A stretch of DNA of 64,000 nucleotides from contig CM030717.1 in NCBI GenBank assembly GCA_017979445.1, positions 28,771,132 to 28,835,131 on the forward strand, written 5' to 3'. Shown here in pieces: positions 1-13,077 of this stretch. How positions within the stretch are numbered: the first letter of the stretch is position 1; the number at the start of each line of letters is the position of its first letter. The translations under genes were made by a program, and so were the position numbers. Under the pieces are notes generated by a model, which was not told the DNA's origin, made no database searches, and worked only from the letters and a program-made list of their open reading frames with translations. This stretch comes from Akebia trifoliata. Its lineage: Eukaryota > Streptophyta > Magnoliopsida > Ranunculales > Lardizabalaceae.

Positions 1-587
1 TATCAAAGAGAAAATCCTAGGAAAAGTAGGTCAAGAAGCCTTCCCAACCTTCCCAAAACCCTACTTTTGAAGCCTACTTAACATCCATACCTCAACTTTA
101 GCTCAAAAAACACCCAAAAACCCTTCCAAAACACCTTCAAATTCATAAGAAAAATCAGAAAATTCACAGATCTAAGAAGAAGATACCTCAACTTAGAGAT
201 CAGAAATCAGATCCGGTGACGGGCGAATAACAAAGAAATACATACGAGGATACTCTCCGCTGGTGCTGAGGGAATCGTTGTAATCGGCAAGGTAACTTTC
301 TTTTATTTATTATTATTATTATTATTATTTGTTGTTTTAGGTTTATTTTGCAATGTAACCGATTTTTGGGAAGAAGTAGAGACCGACACTTGCTGAGTGG
401 GGTTTGTGCCTAACACCTTCCAATCCCGTAACGTGATCCCCTGACCCGTATTTTCTTTCGTAGATTAGTGTTATTTACCTTTTTAGAGTCAGGATTCGAT
501 TCCTAGACCATAATAACTAGGTGGCGACTCCCAAACCTCAAAGGTCAAAAGCAAATCCGCGTACCAAGCGGATCGAGGGCGCTTGCA
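1..587 (+). repeat. Partial LTR of a Tat/Ogre-like Ty3/gypsy element (5' copy)
   Basis: This stretch aligns by eye with 10199-10772, sharing the 'ggtggcgactcccaaacctc' block, the 'cggatcgagggcgctt' block and a terminal CA at 587. Its beginning lies outside the window. A TTA-repeat tract sits at about 302-330. The two LTRs differ at many positions, so if they belong to one element the insertion is old. No convincing primer-binding site follows at 588. The Tat/Ogre label is inferred from general knowledge of such LTR ends. Confidence 0.7.
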
Positions 588-3500
588 CATATACAAAAAA
601 AAAGAGTTCTTTTAAGTTTTTTTTTTATAAAAAAAAATCAATTTCTTCAAATAAGAGAGAAGTTTTTTGGTGTTGCTCAGCAAAATAAAAATCAATTTGT
701 TTTCTTAAAAGAAATAATAAAAAATAAATTTTTTTTAAAGAATGATCATAATTTATTATCTCGACAATTATCATTCCATTCTTAACTTAATATATTCTTT
801 GAAATCTCAACTTATTTAAGGTCGTCCAAAATGATCTTTGATTGGAACATAAAGATAAAACAAAAAAAAAAATTATTTTGATTCATTCTATGCCGGTTTC
901 AATGTTAAATCTGATTGCATATTCTGTGATTGTCCATTTGATATGCCATGATTTGATATATTTTTATGATGTGCATGCTTTCATCTTGAATTGAATATTA
1001 TGGATGTTGTTTATATTTTGTTTAATATTTGAAATCCATATTGTGATAATTTGATCTGGCCCATTCATCTGAAAATGCCCCGATCACACCCCACCCTATT
1101 TTGCACATACCACTAGCATGATTATTTTGTTGCATTGCAAGTTTGCATGTCCCTTCTAGCCAATGTGACACTAGTGTATGGCCCGGTCTCTTCGGAGATG
1201 CGACGTCATTCATGAAAATCACAACTTCAGTCACGTACCTTAAGGTATATAAAATTGGGGCATCAGTACCGTTTGATAAGGTTACTCTAAAAGGTATATC
1301 GATGCACCCATGGTGGGGCGACTTGAATCTTTTGTCTTATTGTAAGTCACACAGTCACATGTCTCGATTACCAACGTAGTATTAGTACGTGGTCGGTCCC
1401 CTCGTGGGATACTAAACCATTTATGAAAGCTAAAACCCTAGACTCCTACCTATATGGTATATCAAAGATTATCCAAGTTCACCAATTGCACTTCTTAGTA
1501 AAAATCAGTGCCTAAGTAAGATCCTGCCCCGCTGTACCCTACTATATGAAGGGGATAGACTACGTCTATTCTAGACGAGAGGTATTTAAGAGGGCCCTTG
1601 CTCAGAATTGTATGTCACCTCTCAACTGGAGATTAAACTGGTTGTTTTTTAGTTTAGAAAAGTGGGTTGGAGTTTTAAATTATCACCTATACGGTATATC
1701 AAACCAAATCACCATGTACCGTCTGATTGAGTACGCTCGAGAGGTATATAGGTGCACTTGGGCAAGGGTGGCCAGATAAATTGCATTACACATAGTAAAC
1801 CTAGAGTTTAAGAATCTTCCTATAGGTCACGACACGAACCGACTATGGGTATTCCCAGGTTGCTCTAATCAATCCAACCAACAGGTAAGTGGGCGGACCG
1901 ATTTAGACCATTCCAACTAGACCCGTAATATCGATCTGACCCAATGTGTGAAATGTAAGTCAATTGGCCCTATCGACAAATGGATCAAATTGATCAACAT
2001 TAAATTGGTTAGACTAATTGGTTTTACTTTCAAAGATTCAGATCATTTTATACCAAAAAGATTCGATCTTAGGGTCAAATTAATTTGTCTGATCAAAGGT
2101 TCTATCTTAATCAGAGGTATACCCATGATTGATCTGTTTCACCTTCTTGGTCACTATAGACTTATAGTGCATTTGGATTCGATATTTTCCGTTGGAGTTG
2201 GGCTAATTTATATCAAATTTTTAATCATGTTGGTTAAGAGTCAAACCTTCAGAATCGATGGTCAATCTTTGGTGCCCCTAAATGTTCTAAACCATCATTT
2301 GTACCACTTTGGGTCCGTCAAAAGAGTCGTCTAGTCAAAGTACCAATGCTAAATTCAAGTAGTCTACCTTTGCACCATAGTATTATGCTCATCCACCCAG
2401 AAGGACCTCCCCATTTTGTGGATAAGTGCCCTAAGTTTCCTTTTAGTTTAAGTTCAGTTTTCATTAGTCTTGAAATTCAATTGGTCATTTTTGTTACGAG
2501 TTTTAGTCGAGTTTGTCAGTCTAGATTTTTTTTAATTCCAATAGAATAAAGAAGCTTATGATTATCATGCATGTAATAACGATTTGAGCATAAAATCTAA
2601 CATGGGGAATGGCTTAGAGCTCATTAATCCAACTTGATAAATATTAGAATTAAATAGTACACTCAAAAAGTACAAGTTGGTGATACATTATACTAGGGGA
2701 ACATGAGAGAATAATAAACTTACTTGAGAAATTCAACAATGTTATCGCATAGTCTTATGAGGATATATTGACAGATTGCACCAAAATAGATCAAGGCATA
2801 AAGTCGATAGTGAATTTTAAAATCAAAGATTATCGGTAAAAAATGATGTAGTTGAAACCATCGATAAAGATGCTAAGACCCACAAGAAAATATCCATCAT
2901 GTTTTTCATTAGAGAGAGAAGAGTTCTCATTCACAAAAGAATATGAGATCTTCTTCGAAGTTTGGAAAAAGTTGAACGAGTTAATGTCAAATACAAATAA
3001 CTCAATCACATTCAATTTCGTAGAAGAAGACTGAAGATTACTCAATTTCAAAAGAAGACTGAGTATTACTCCTTTTCAGAAAGAGACTGAAGATTACTCC
3101 TTCTCAGAAGATGACTTTACTTGACAGAGCAATCAAGACATCGAGTTTTCTAAACTTTGACTAAATCAAGTAGCATTTCTCCAAAATAGACCTTCTTTGG
3201 TGGAATCATTTTCCTATCTTACCAAAAACATATAACTTTCGTTTGCCCCTTGCAACCTCTGAAAAAAATCAATAACCTCTTCTTTCTAAACGACACCAAC
3301 CAACTTTGGGAAGGGAATCTAGGTATGAACTACGTTTGACCTGATCCCGAAAGTAAAAAAAAAGAAATATTTGGGGTACGTAAGCAACCTGAGAAGTTAC
3401 TTCAGGCCCGGTCACAAAAAAATGTATTCTCTTAAGGAAAATGTCATCTAAAAGGAAAATCCCCTATTGAAATATTCAAAAGAAAATAATGCCAAACTAG

Positions 3501-3774
3501 GGGCATTAGAAAAAAGAATCAAAAGAATTGATAAAAAGAAAAGAATGCCAACTAGGGGCCTTAGAAAAAAAATCAAAATAATTTATAGAAAAGAATGACA
3601 AAAGAAGAGAATATTAGACTAGGGGCATTTTGGGAAGTCGAGCCTTTTACCCTTTTATTCTAAACCATGTCCTAAGCCCACCTATTAAGTCCTTCTGAAT
3701 GCTAATTGACTCGGTTAATGTGTAGGGAACTAAGAAGCTGTCGAGTTGAATATTCAAGATCATCGAGAAAAAAG

Positions 3775-3985
3775 AGAAGCCCACTAAGTCAAAAATTTGA
3801 AAATACGACTTAGGCAAAAGTTAGGGCATAACCATAAAAAAGAAAGCCTATTAGGTTAAAAACCTGAAAAGGTGACCTAAGAAAAAATCAAGGCATCTTT
3901 AGAAAAAGAAAAGAAAAATCCGCTAGGTTGAAAATCTGGAAAGGCAACCTAAGCAAAAATTAGGGCATCATCAAATGGGAGGAAA
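3775..3985 (+). repeat. About 67-bp tandem repeat, three units
   Basis: Three diverged units begin near 3775, 3842 and 3913. Each has the plan 'gcc(c/t)actaagtc...aaaatttgaaa...gacttaggcaaaa...agggcat'. A shorter array of about 32 bp, with the phrase 'actgaagattactcc', precedes it at about 3022-3112. Both belong to the non-coding tail of the surrounding gypsy element. Confidence 0.6.
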
Positions 3986-4323
3986 GGTCCCATCAAAAAG
4001 AAAAATTCAGAAGGAAGCTTGCGTAGAAACTAGGAAATTCAGAACCATTCAAGTCACAACATTCATTTTTCAGTCAAGAGCTCACATCCGACAAAGACAA
4101 TGTTGAAGTCGAAAAAAATCAGAAGTCATCTTGAACATTGTAAGATCTTCAAGAGTATGTTTACTTGTTCAAATATTCGCTAATGGAAGATGTAGAATCA
4201 TCAACCACTTTGAAGAGAAAGATCTTTTATTCTAATATTTATCAAGATTTTTTAAGTCCAGCTCAAGTATTTTTCAAAAGAAATTCGAAAGAAAATGATC
4301 AATCCCTTATTGCACATATGATA

Positions 4324-7300
4324 TGTAGCGCCCCGCCAAACACTAACACAAATCCCAATACCACCTCGAGGCACTAGGTGGCGCCTCGAAATTTCGGCAT
4401 GGTCTCCTCTGTTTATGTTAGCGTTTCACGGAACTCAAACCTGATAAACCATACCAAACAATCCTGTATAAAGCAACGAGAGACAATAGATTTTATGAAC
4501 AACAAAATAAGCAAGATCAGAGTTACGCAAAAAGGTATAAAGTTATACAGGATTACAAAGTCTATCCTCCCTCTAACATAGACCTAGCACTCGGTCCCAA
4601 AATACTATGTACACCTCCTAGGATGAACAGACTCCTAGTAGAAGTAGTCGTGTTGCTCACCGGGCAACGGACTCTGGTCGTCGATCTGACCGACCAGGCG
4701 TTCCTCGGCTAATAGCTCAGCACCCGCTGCACCAACTGGAGGCTCTGCAACTAAAAAAAATATGGAAGGAAAGGGTGAGTAACAATGGTTACCCAGTAGG
4801 TCCACAAACAATTCCTACTAATAACCCTTCCTAAGCATGATCGAATAAAGCATACTGAACATTTTAATACATGCAAGGTTTTACAAGATAAAATACGATC
4901 AACTGGTACATATAGCCAGGGATGAGCAACTAAACAGTTTAAAAGTAACACATAGCATCAATCATCCATACTCATGATACATTTTCCATTTTATGCAAAT
5001 AAGATTGCCAACATTGAAATAATAGACATGCTTCTCATTTATAATTCGAAATATAACAACAGATACATAATACAAATGGTGGAGTATTGGAATTAAAGAG
5101 TTGGGATTCACGACTGGATCGCTCCCAGTCAGGACATGATATTACAACATAAATCTGGCTTTTAGTTCCTGATTTTGTGGTCGATCGCTGCATTTACCAC
5201 ACTGGTGACCATTTATCTGGCTCAGGCTGGCCGTTTGACGTGACCGTAAGCAATGGGTCTCTTTTCGATGTGTCAGAACGTTCGACTACTACTAGATTGT
5301 TAGTGATCACTGACTAATCATCTTCGTCTATGCCTATCAGGCGTGCATGTGATTCCCAAATGACACTCCACTCGTATACGACCACCTTTACAATACACGT
5401 TCACTGGTAAAGATAAGAAAGGAATGGACCCGGATTCCAGTTGTGACTCCACTCTCATACGCGTCCCATACCACGTATGAGTTTGGTGGTCCCTACCGTA
5501 CATCCCAGGATAGTGTACCCCTCCGGATGATGTGACACACTATCCCTTCAGGCATTCACAAACCCTTTAACAGCTCACAAAATAGTTACGCATATATATA
5601 GTTTTTCATTTAAAACAAAAGAGAAACTAACAGAACAGGGTTGAGAACGGATATCCAGTTCCTACCATGCAACTGTGGCCACCCGGCCTAAAATAAATAA
5701 CAGTACTCAGCGCAAGCGCTAACATAATCGGAAATAAACATGCAACCCTTTCATTAATAACCTGGATATCCTTTCACCAACCTACACACAACATACAATG
5801 TAAAATGCAGACATCACCCCGCGGGTGTGATTCTGACATTTTACCGTTCATTCCCTTTTTCCATTCTCTCAACATTCTCATTTTTCATCCTTTCAAATCA
5901 ACCATTCATTTTCAATCTTTCAAAGTCATTCTTTTGGTCTTTCCATTGAAAACCACCGAAGTTTATTAAAAAACAAGGTCCCGATGATGCACGGGGCAAA
6001 AGCTGTTAAAAATCATGAAAACTGGTGAAATTTGGCTAAGTGTCGGAAACTCAATTTTTCAAAGTTTTCGAAATTGAAAACGGGTTTTTCGAAATGAAAG
6101 TCTCGATCATGAGATTCGACACCATATAGTTTTTGTAATCTAATTCAAAGAAACGCGAAAGTTATTTCATTTTGAAAACTTGCCGAAAACGTCGAAAATT
6201 ACTTAAATGTTTTTAATGAAATAAAGGGTGGAAAATAGTGTATAAGGTGTGAGGAGGTCAAATCAAGAGTCAGAACACTGTTCTGATCAAAACTGTGTCT
6301 GTCGGTGGCTGTCGGTGGCAGAACCAAGATTCTGTCGGTGGAACCGACATATTGGTCATCGGCAGATGTCGGTGGGACCGACGGTCCTGCCGACAGAACA
6401 AAATTTTCGGGTGCTTCTTGATTTTGTCGGCGACAGAAGCAACATTCTGTCGGTGGGACCGACAGAATGCCTTCGGTAGGTGCCAGTGGCACCGACCCTT
6501 CCCACCCACAACCTGAACCTTACTCGAACCTTTGAGTTTTCGATCCATGTTTCGGATTCTTCTTCCATTCTTCGAATCATTCAACCCACCCATAATTTTG
6601 TTATCAAAATTCGATAAAATATAAACAAAACACCTACTTCTACCATGAATTTGAAATCAAACACCAATTTCTACGATTCAAAAGCAAACAATAAGTTTTG
6701 TTTCCAAAACCCTAAATGCACATTGAGAAATCTAAAGTTACCAATAGAAATTGAAAGTCCCCTACTTGTTTGTGGACGCCGAAAGCAATGAACTCGTATA
6801 AGGATCAAAGTTGGTGGTGAAGGAGTTGGTGTTGAGTTGAGTTTGATGCAAAATGAGCTAGGATTTGCAATCCCTTTTGACGACGACACTCCTTTGCTTC
6901 TACAATGAATGGGGGGACCTAACTCTTGCTCGATGGAACCCTCGATGAAGATGTGTTAGGATTCACTCGAACCACACGGCTGGGTTTTGATGGAGGATAG
7001 GGCAAACAAATGAGAATGGGTTAACAAGGAGGGTGAGGTTGTAGCTATTGTCGTAGCCGACAACTTTGTCTTCTTCGTCGAAGTTCAACGGTCACTCGTT
7101 CTTAACGGATCTTGAGGAGAAGAGAGGAGAACCCTAGCTCTTTAGAAAAATCTGAGCTTTGGATGCTTTGGAGAAGAAAGAAAGTGGTTTAAAAGAAAAT
7201 AAATTTTCTTTTATAACAAGGGCGAGGGCATACTTGTAATTTCCTTATTATTTCTAGTTTCGATCGACACTTGACTATCCGGACTCGAAAAATGACAAAC

Positions 7301-7633
7301 GAGTATTCCATTTTGACTAATTTTTCGCTACGGATCTAATGGTAATGTCGAATTTTCTAGATTCTTCCTCTAACGAAAATTTTTCTGTATGGGTCCCACT
7401 CGATGCGAAATTCGAGGATTTGTTAACTTTTTCACTCAAACTTGGATTCAAACTTGTTTATAGGCTAAAATATATATTTCGATCATTTTGAAACTAATGG
7501 TGAAGTCGATCTTCAATAAAAATGAACATAGCATAATCCATGTACTTGACTCTAAGTTTTCTTTCTAAAATATTCTTCAAATAAATACCATCTGATTTCC
7601 TCGAGATACGAGTTAAAAATACGGGGTGTCACA
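4324..7633 (+). mobile_element. Solo LTR, 3.3-kb gypsy-type family, copy 1
   Basis: The element starts TGTAGCGCCCC and ends GGGGTGTCACA, and is flanked by an identical 5-bp duplication TGATA (4319-4323 and 7634-7638). TG...CA ends with a 5-bp target duplication and no internal domain indicate an LTR left after recombination of a full element. Close relatives lie at 20699-23849 (minus) and 40995-44455 (plus). A short inverted repeat (AAACRCTAACA near the start, TGTTAGCGTTT about 80 bp on) and a cluster of GTCGGTGG/CCGAC palindromes at about 6299-6500 are part of the LTR. Assignment to a Tekay/Del-like gypsy lineage is inferred from length and the TGTARCRCCCC start. Confidence 0.85.
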
Positions 7634-7889
7634 TGATAATCTTAAGAGTCTTAAATTTAAAGGAATGTCAGTTCTTCTATCCGTTCCATCAGTCTCGTAG
7701 TCAAGTTCCAGTTAAAGTCAACCTTGAAACTAGGGGCATTTTTGAAAGTCATTTAAGTCCAAAGTTTTGTTCTTAATCACATGATAAAAATAAAAATCTT
7801 ACTTAAAAATCCAATGAAGTCCAATGATAATTATAAATCCAGATGCATGATAAGCCAATAAAGGTCCGATCTTTCAAACTTTGAGTTTG

Positions 7890-8850
7890 ATTTTGAATTA
7901 TAGAATGAATTAATAGGATTGTTTAAGTTCCTATAAATCTAAGCCCGAGAAACGTGGTTTACTAAGTTCGAGTCTGAGAAACTAGACTCAAATTTTTTTA
8001 AAATCATAGAATGAATTAATAGGATTGTTTAAGTTTCTATAAATCTGAGCCCAAGAAACGTGGCTTAGTGAGTTCGAGTCTGAGAGACGAGACTCCAACT
8101 TTTTTTGAATCATAGAATGAATTAATAGGATTGTTTAAATTCCTATAAATTAAGTCCGAGAAACGTGACTTAATAAGTTCGAGTCCGAGAAACGAGACTC
8201 CAACTTTTTTTGAATAATAGAATGAATTAATAGGATTGTTTAAGTTCCTATAAATCTAAGCTCGAGAAACATGACTTAGTAAGTTCGAGTCTGAGAAACG
8301 AGAGTCCAATTTTTTTTGAATCATAGAATGAATTAATATGATTGTTTAAGTTCTTATAAATCTAAGCCCGAGAAACGTGGCTTAGTAAGTTCGAGTCTGA
8401 GAAACGAGACTCCAATATTTTTTGAATCATAGAATGAATTAATATGATTGTTTAAGTTCTTATAAATCTAAGCCCGAGAAACGTGGCTTAGTAAGTTCGA
8501 GTCCGAGAAACGAGACTCCAATTTTTTTTGAATCATTGAATGAATTAACAGGATTGTTTAGGTTCTTGTAAACCTTAGCCTGAGAAGCATGGCTCTAATA
8601 AGTTCAAGTCCAAGAATAGAGACTCCAATTTTTTTTGAATCATAGAATAAATTAACAGGATTGTTTAAGTTCCTGTAAGCCTTAGCGCAAGAAGCATGAC
8701 TCTAATAAGTTCAAGTCCGAGAAACGAGACTCCAACTTTTTTGAATCATAGAATGAATTAATAGGATTGTTTAAGTTCCATAGCCTGAGAAGCGTGGCTA
8801 CAATAGGCTCGAGTCCGATAAACGAGACTCAAATTTTTTTGAATTTAAAA
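7890..8850 (+). repeat. About 106-bp tandem array, nine units
   Basis: The marker 'tagaatgaattaatagg', or close variants, recurs at 7901, 8007, 8113, 8218, 8324, 8430, 8537, 8643 and 8749, a regular spacing of 105-107 bp. Each unit also carries 'cgagaaacgtgg' and 'gagaaacgagactcc'. The last unit decays near 8850. The array lies in the 3' non-coding part of the gypsy element, just upstream of its polypurine tract. Confidence 0.9.
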
Positions 8851-9270
8851 AAGAATTTCAAATCGGATTTAACGAAGTTCCTACAATGTTATGACTCCAA
8901 TTACCTTGTTGTTCAACCTTGCCATGATTGCTTTCGTTGCATAAGCACATTTCAATTTTGAATCATTATTGTCAGTGAAAGAAAATCTCTAGGACCTGAC
9001 ACATTTTTACTCAATAAGCATCACACCATTGCATACACGTGAACTTTTGCATTAGTCAATGAGAATTTTCTAAAATTCGAGGATCTGACATTGTCAGTGA
9101 AAGTTCAAGGTTGAGGACCTGACAAACTTGTTTGGAGAGAGTTTTACCCTCAAAGATCCAAATGTCCCGACAAATTGTTAAATCAAACTACAAAATGAAC
9201 TGTCACTAGCTTTGGCATTCATATATCGCACTATCTACCAAAATAGATTTGCTATCTAGTTTGCTTCAAC

Positions 9271-9291
9271 CCACCGCCAAAGAGAGGCATC
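9271..9291 (+). other. Polypurine tract of the gypsy element
   Basis: The sequence 'gccaaagagaggcatc' directly precedes the LTR start TGTAGACACCCC. A purine-rich run ending in GGCATC before TGTAGACACC is the usual plus-strand priming site in Tat/Ogre-like elements. This fixes the orientation as plus and identifies the following LTR as the 3' one. Confidence 0.7.
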
Positions 9292-10772
9292 TGTAGACAC
9301 CCCATTTTTGCACTTGCCTGATTAATCAACTTGTCAACCCGATCGCGACGGTTCCTAATGATGTATGGTTATTTCAATGTTCTGTTTGTTACTAGATATA
9401 TTTCAGAAATTTAGATGAGGTATCTCAAGCAAACAAAACTGTAGAAATCACGTTACGCTAGGAAAATGTGCCCCAAAAACATAGAAATCATCATATTTCA
9501 GACAAAAAGAAGTTTCACGACAAAAATTACTAAAAAATGATCAAATTATCAAAATACCCTTAACATCAAAACATCCCTAGAGCTTACATTACGCTTAGGA
9601 AAATCCTTTCAAACACATAAAATAATAAATCGAAATTAAATAAATCATTTCGTCAATTTTCACAAAATTCGATAAAATTATGAAAATGCCCCTCATAAAG
9701 TTCACGAACATTTCGCACAAAAAATTTCATAAACGATATAAATCAATATTCCTATTGAATTTCTTACGAAAAATCGATTCTAAAATATCCTGAAACATTG
9801 AAAAATGACTTAAAACACAAAAAATCCTCTCCGAGGGTAAAACGATAATTTTTTAATTTTAATAATTAAAAATTCTGAAATTAATAATTAAAATATTAAT
9901 TAATGTAATGTGAATCCTAATTAAAAATAATTTTTTTTAAGTCAAGTCAATCAAGTAAGACTTAAGTTAAAAACTTAAAATCTAGTCAATCAAGTGAGAC
10001 TTAAGTTAAAACTCTAAAATCAAGTCAATCAAGTGAGACTTAAGTCAAAATCCTAATCAATCCAATAAGACCAAAGTCAAATCCTAACCCTAATAGAATT
10101 CTATTTAAACTCTAAAACTATCTAAAAGAAACATAATCTAACTCTAACTCTATCTAAAAAGCTCTTTAAAAAATCTATAAATAGGGGTCTCCACACCCTA
10201 ATCTCGTTTGAAAAAATAAATCCTTGAAAAAATAGGTTAAAAAGTCTTCCTAGACTTCCCTAAACCTTAATTTTAAAGTCCTAACTCCTTCTCTAACACC
10301 AAACCCCAATTTTTGCTCAAAAAACACCTAGAAACCTTTAAAAAACACCCAGAAATCCATCAAAAAATTAGGAAGTACTTGGATCTAAGGAGAAGATACT
10401 TCATCTTGGAAATCCGAAGTGGATCCAATAACGGAAACGAAGCAAGGAATCACAAGCAAAGAATCTCTCCGCCAGCTTTGAGGGAACTATCGTTGTGATC
10501 ATCTAGGTATTTTTCAATCTTATTTATTTATTTAGGTCTTTTAGCAATGTAGTTTTATTTGGGAAAATTAGAGACCGGCGTTTGCTGGTTGGTGCCTAAC
10601 ACCTTCCAACCCTGTAACGTGATCCTCGGACCCGTATTTTCTTTTGTAGATTAGTGTTATTTACCTTTTAGAGTCAATGTTCGGTTCCTAGATCGTAATA
10701 ACTAGGTGGCGACTCCCAAACCTCAAAAATTAAAAGCGGATCCGCGCATCCCGCGGATCGAGGGCGCTTTCA
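9292..10772 (+). repeat. 3' LTR of the Tat/Ogre-like element
   Basis: The LTR begins TGTAGACACCCCATTTTTGC and ends 'gagggcgctttca', about 1.48 kb. It contains three or so imperfect repeats of 'agtcaatcaagtgagactta' at about 9940-10075. Its 3' part matches 1-587, and its reverse complement matches 62463-64000. The open frame at 10706 inside it is not a gene. Confidence 0.8.
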
Positions 10773-12147
10773 ATTATAACGTTGTTTCTTGTGTCATATG
10801 TAACTTTTTAATTAGTTGTCTTCAAGCAAACTATTTTGTGTTTTTGAATTTGTTCAAAATGAAAAATAAAAACAATAACACATTTGATCTAATTTATGAT
10901 GTGTTTTCTTTTCAACATTAAATCATAGGTTAATTTACTGTTGAGTAGATGGATGAAGAATTTGGATAAGATACTCTATGGGAACATTGTTGCATATGAT
11001 CTGCCATGCTTTCTGAAGCTAAACATGATGAGCTTCCAAATGCAATTTGGAGGTAAGATAGCTCTCTGAGTGATGGTTCAATATTATTTCTACATTAATC
11101 TTTGAGGTAGTGTTGAATTGAACTCCATATGTTTATTAATATCAAGGGAAAACTTTGAACTAATTTTCTTCGAGGTTAATAATCTATTTAAATATGAGCT
11201 TTAGCTTTTCCATTCCCTTAAAAATATTTTGTTGTTCTTTTCAGAAGCCTAGAGATTTTTTTTGGGAAAATAAATCAAATACTACTAAATAAAGAAGTCC
11301 ATAAAACTCTTCTATTCCCCTTCTGCACGACATTATAGAAGGCTCTTAACAAAGTGCACATCCCTATGTTTCATCTGCTCTTTGTATGTCTTGTCAACCT
11401 GGGTTTATGCCTCATCATTCAAGTTTTTCTATTTTTAAGGTTTTCTGAAACAACTAAAAGGGAAATTTTATATTTTCCTTCCTTATCTCAGAGTTATTAA
11501 GTTTTCCACCTGCAATTCTTCCATTTGGTTTGAAATTGATCCGAACCATGATAAACAACATATAACTTGCAAAATACTACGATGGAAACTGTATTTTTGT
11601 GACAAATTTATCCAAATTATTCATGTTTTTCCAAACTCCAAAGTATGACTAAAAGTGTATACCGAACAAAAAATGATTAGAAATACTTATGGGGAGTCAA
11701 AAAACAAAATGGTTACCAGATTGAATATGTGTAATTCGTGTTAATTTACCCTATAAAATAGATATGAATGGGGTGTTAAGATCGTACTGGAGAGTATTAT
11801 TGCAAATTCTCCAATTAAGGGACTAGTTGATTAAATTGGCGAATCAACAAATTAATCAATGAGAGAATATCTACAAAATAGAAACAATCAAAAGAGAAAT
11901 GAAACTATTTTACTTCATTAACAATAAGATCCCATACAAAAGCTTGAGAAATGAGCCGCCTACATGATATTGTAATTGGAAAGGTTACTTATTCGATGCC
12001 TGAATTTTTTGAGCTCTGTTATGTTGATCTTCTATTTTATTTCTAAGTCACAAAAACTGTTGTGGTGCTTTATTATTTTTTGCAATTTTCCAAATTGCAA
12101 TTTATTGATGAATCTTCTTTGACAAATGTGGATTTTCGTATGACAGT
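10773..12147. other. Unassigned AT-rich sequence upstream of the exonuclease pseudogene
   Basis: No intact gene, RNA gene or terminal repeat was recognised. The short frame around 11006-11054 ends in 'tggaggtaag', which resembles an exon end followed by a splice donor. It could be an older exon remnant, but I could not tie it to a known protein. Confidence 0.4.
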
Positions 12148-12690
12148 ATGTTATACGAGCAAATGGAATCAGACTTTCTTGTTGAGGAGTTCATGCTCTT
12201 GGCAAGTAGGACATCAACGGAAGTCATTTCGAGGGCATTCCCTGATTGTGCATTATTGTAGAGAGTTTGAAGCGTTTTGTCGAAAGCATGGTTTGGAAAT
12301 AGACACTTATACGTCAGGCAAGTTTCACCTCCCGTTGGGGAAGATTTGGGAAAAACTCAAGAATGATCCTATCATGTCTGATATCATCCTCTCATATGCT
12401 TCAAAGTCAATGCAGTCAGCTACATACTTCTGCACTGGAGATTATAAAGAGAGAAAATGAGTGGGCTCACTATGCATTACCAACCCCTCTCTATCAGATT
12501 TTACTTTGCCTCTCCGGAGGTATCTTGATATTGTAGTGCATCAAACATTGGCTGCAGCTATTGAAGCTGAAGATATATATCTGCAGACACAAAGACTGGT
12601 GCTTAAAGCCAACAAGGGGGATTCAATTACAAAAAAGGATGTTTCACGAGCTTTCATTTTGACAAAGATATTGTTTAAGAATAGTGCTGG
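12148..12690 (+). pseudogene. DIS3-like exonuclease 2 (DIS3L2/SOV) fragment, frameshifted
   Basis: Conceptual translation in three successive frames resembles the catalytic RNB part of plant DIS3L2/SOV, a cytoplasmic 3'-5' exoribonuclease. From 12148 the frame reads 'SDFLVEEFMLLASRT' and 'AFPDCALL' and then stops at 12259. A second frame from 12260 reads REFEAFCRKHGLEIDT and ATYFCTGD. After a shift near 12450 comes EWAHYAL, then another shift gives PLRRYLDIVVH and LAAAIEAEDIYL. The family normally has an arginine-rich linker between ALL and REFEAFC; it is missing here. The rest of the protein (cold-shock domains, most of RNB, the C-terminal S1) was not found nearby. With two or more frameshifts and a stop it cannot make the enzyme. 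Whether it is a retrocopy or a gene fragment cannot be decided here. Recognition of the family is strong; the exact boundaries are approximate. Confidence 0.82.
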
Positions 12691-12879
12691 AGTTTTTTTT
12701 TTTTTTTAGGTCTAAAATCATAATAGCCAGCAAGTTTTGTAATGTCAAGATATCTTCCATGTCTTTTTTTGGCAAATTTTTGTAACAATGGTTTTGTATT
12801 TTAGAAAAATAATTTTTTTAATGATTCATTTTTTTTTTCAATTTATTAATTCAGAATTTTTTTTTAATATTATAAATCA

Positions 12880-13077
12880 AGAAAAACGACTGTTAAAGAT
12901 AGTCGTTTTGACTGTCGTTTTTTTCGATTGTCAAAGACAGTCTTTTTTTTTCTGACTGTCAAGGACAGTCGTTTTTTCTAACTGTTTTGGTCTGTCGCAA
13001 TTAAAAAACCACTCCTTTGAAAACGACTCATTTTGTGAAAGTAGGAGTAATCATTTTTGGCGCATTATGACGTAGTG
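12880..13077 (+). mobile_element. Right terminus of a CACTA element
   Basis: The sequence ends 'gcgcattatgacgtagtg', the reverse complement of a CACTACGTCATAATGCGC terminal repeat. The preceding 150 bp carries repeated subterminal motifs ('actgtcaaggacagtcgttt', 'aaaacgactgttaaag' and variants). The same terminus recurs at 35721. No matching left CACTACG end was found upstream, so the element is truncated or its left end has decayed. Confidence 0.6.

Larger units (their letters stand above)
588..9291 (+). mobile_element. Internal non-coding region of the Tat/Ogre-like element
   Basis: The interval lies between two related LTRs and contains no recognisable gag, protease, reverse transcriptase or integrase motif in any frame; open frames are short and unlike known proteins. 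It does hold features usual in the untranslated tail of Tat/Ogre elements: a 'tttggggtacgtaagcaacc' block near 3370, repeated 'ctaggggcatt' phrases, and tandem repeats. A 3310-bp solo LTR of another family interrupts it at 4324-7633, so the native internal region is about 5.4 kb. It is best read as a non-autonomous or internally deleted element. Confidence 0.55.

Noticed and set aside
1948..2334. 128-codon open frame in the gypsy internal region
   Set aside because: No similarity to gag, pol or any family I know; no supporting motif.
5318..5503. 61-codon frame identical at 41994-42179
   Set aside because: Identity reflects recent common origin of the two LTRs, not protein-level conservation; the frame is embedded in LTR sequence.
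7890..8850. Regularly spaced repeats considered as a CRISPR array
   Set aside because: Units of 106 bp are similar throughout with no unique spacers, in a plant retroelement tail.
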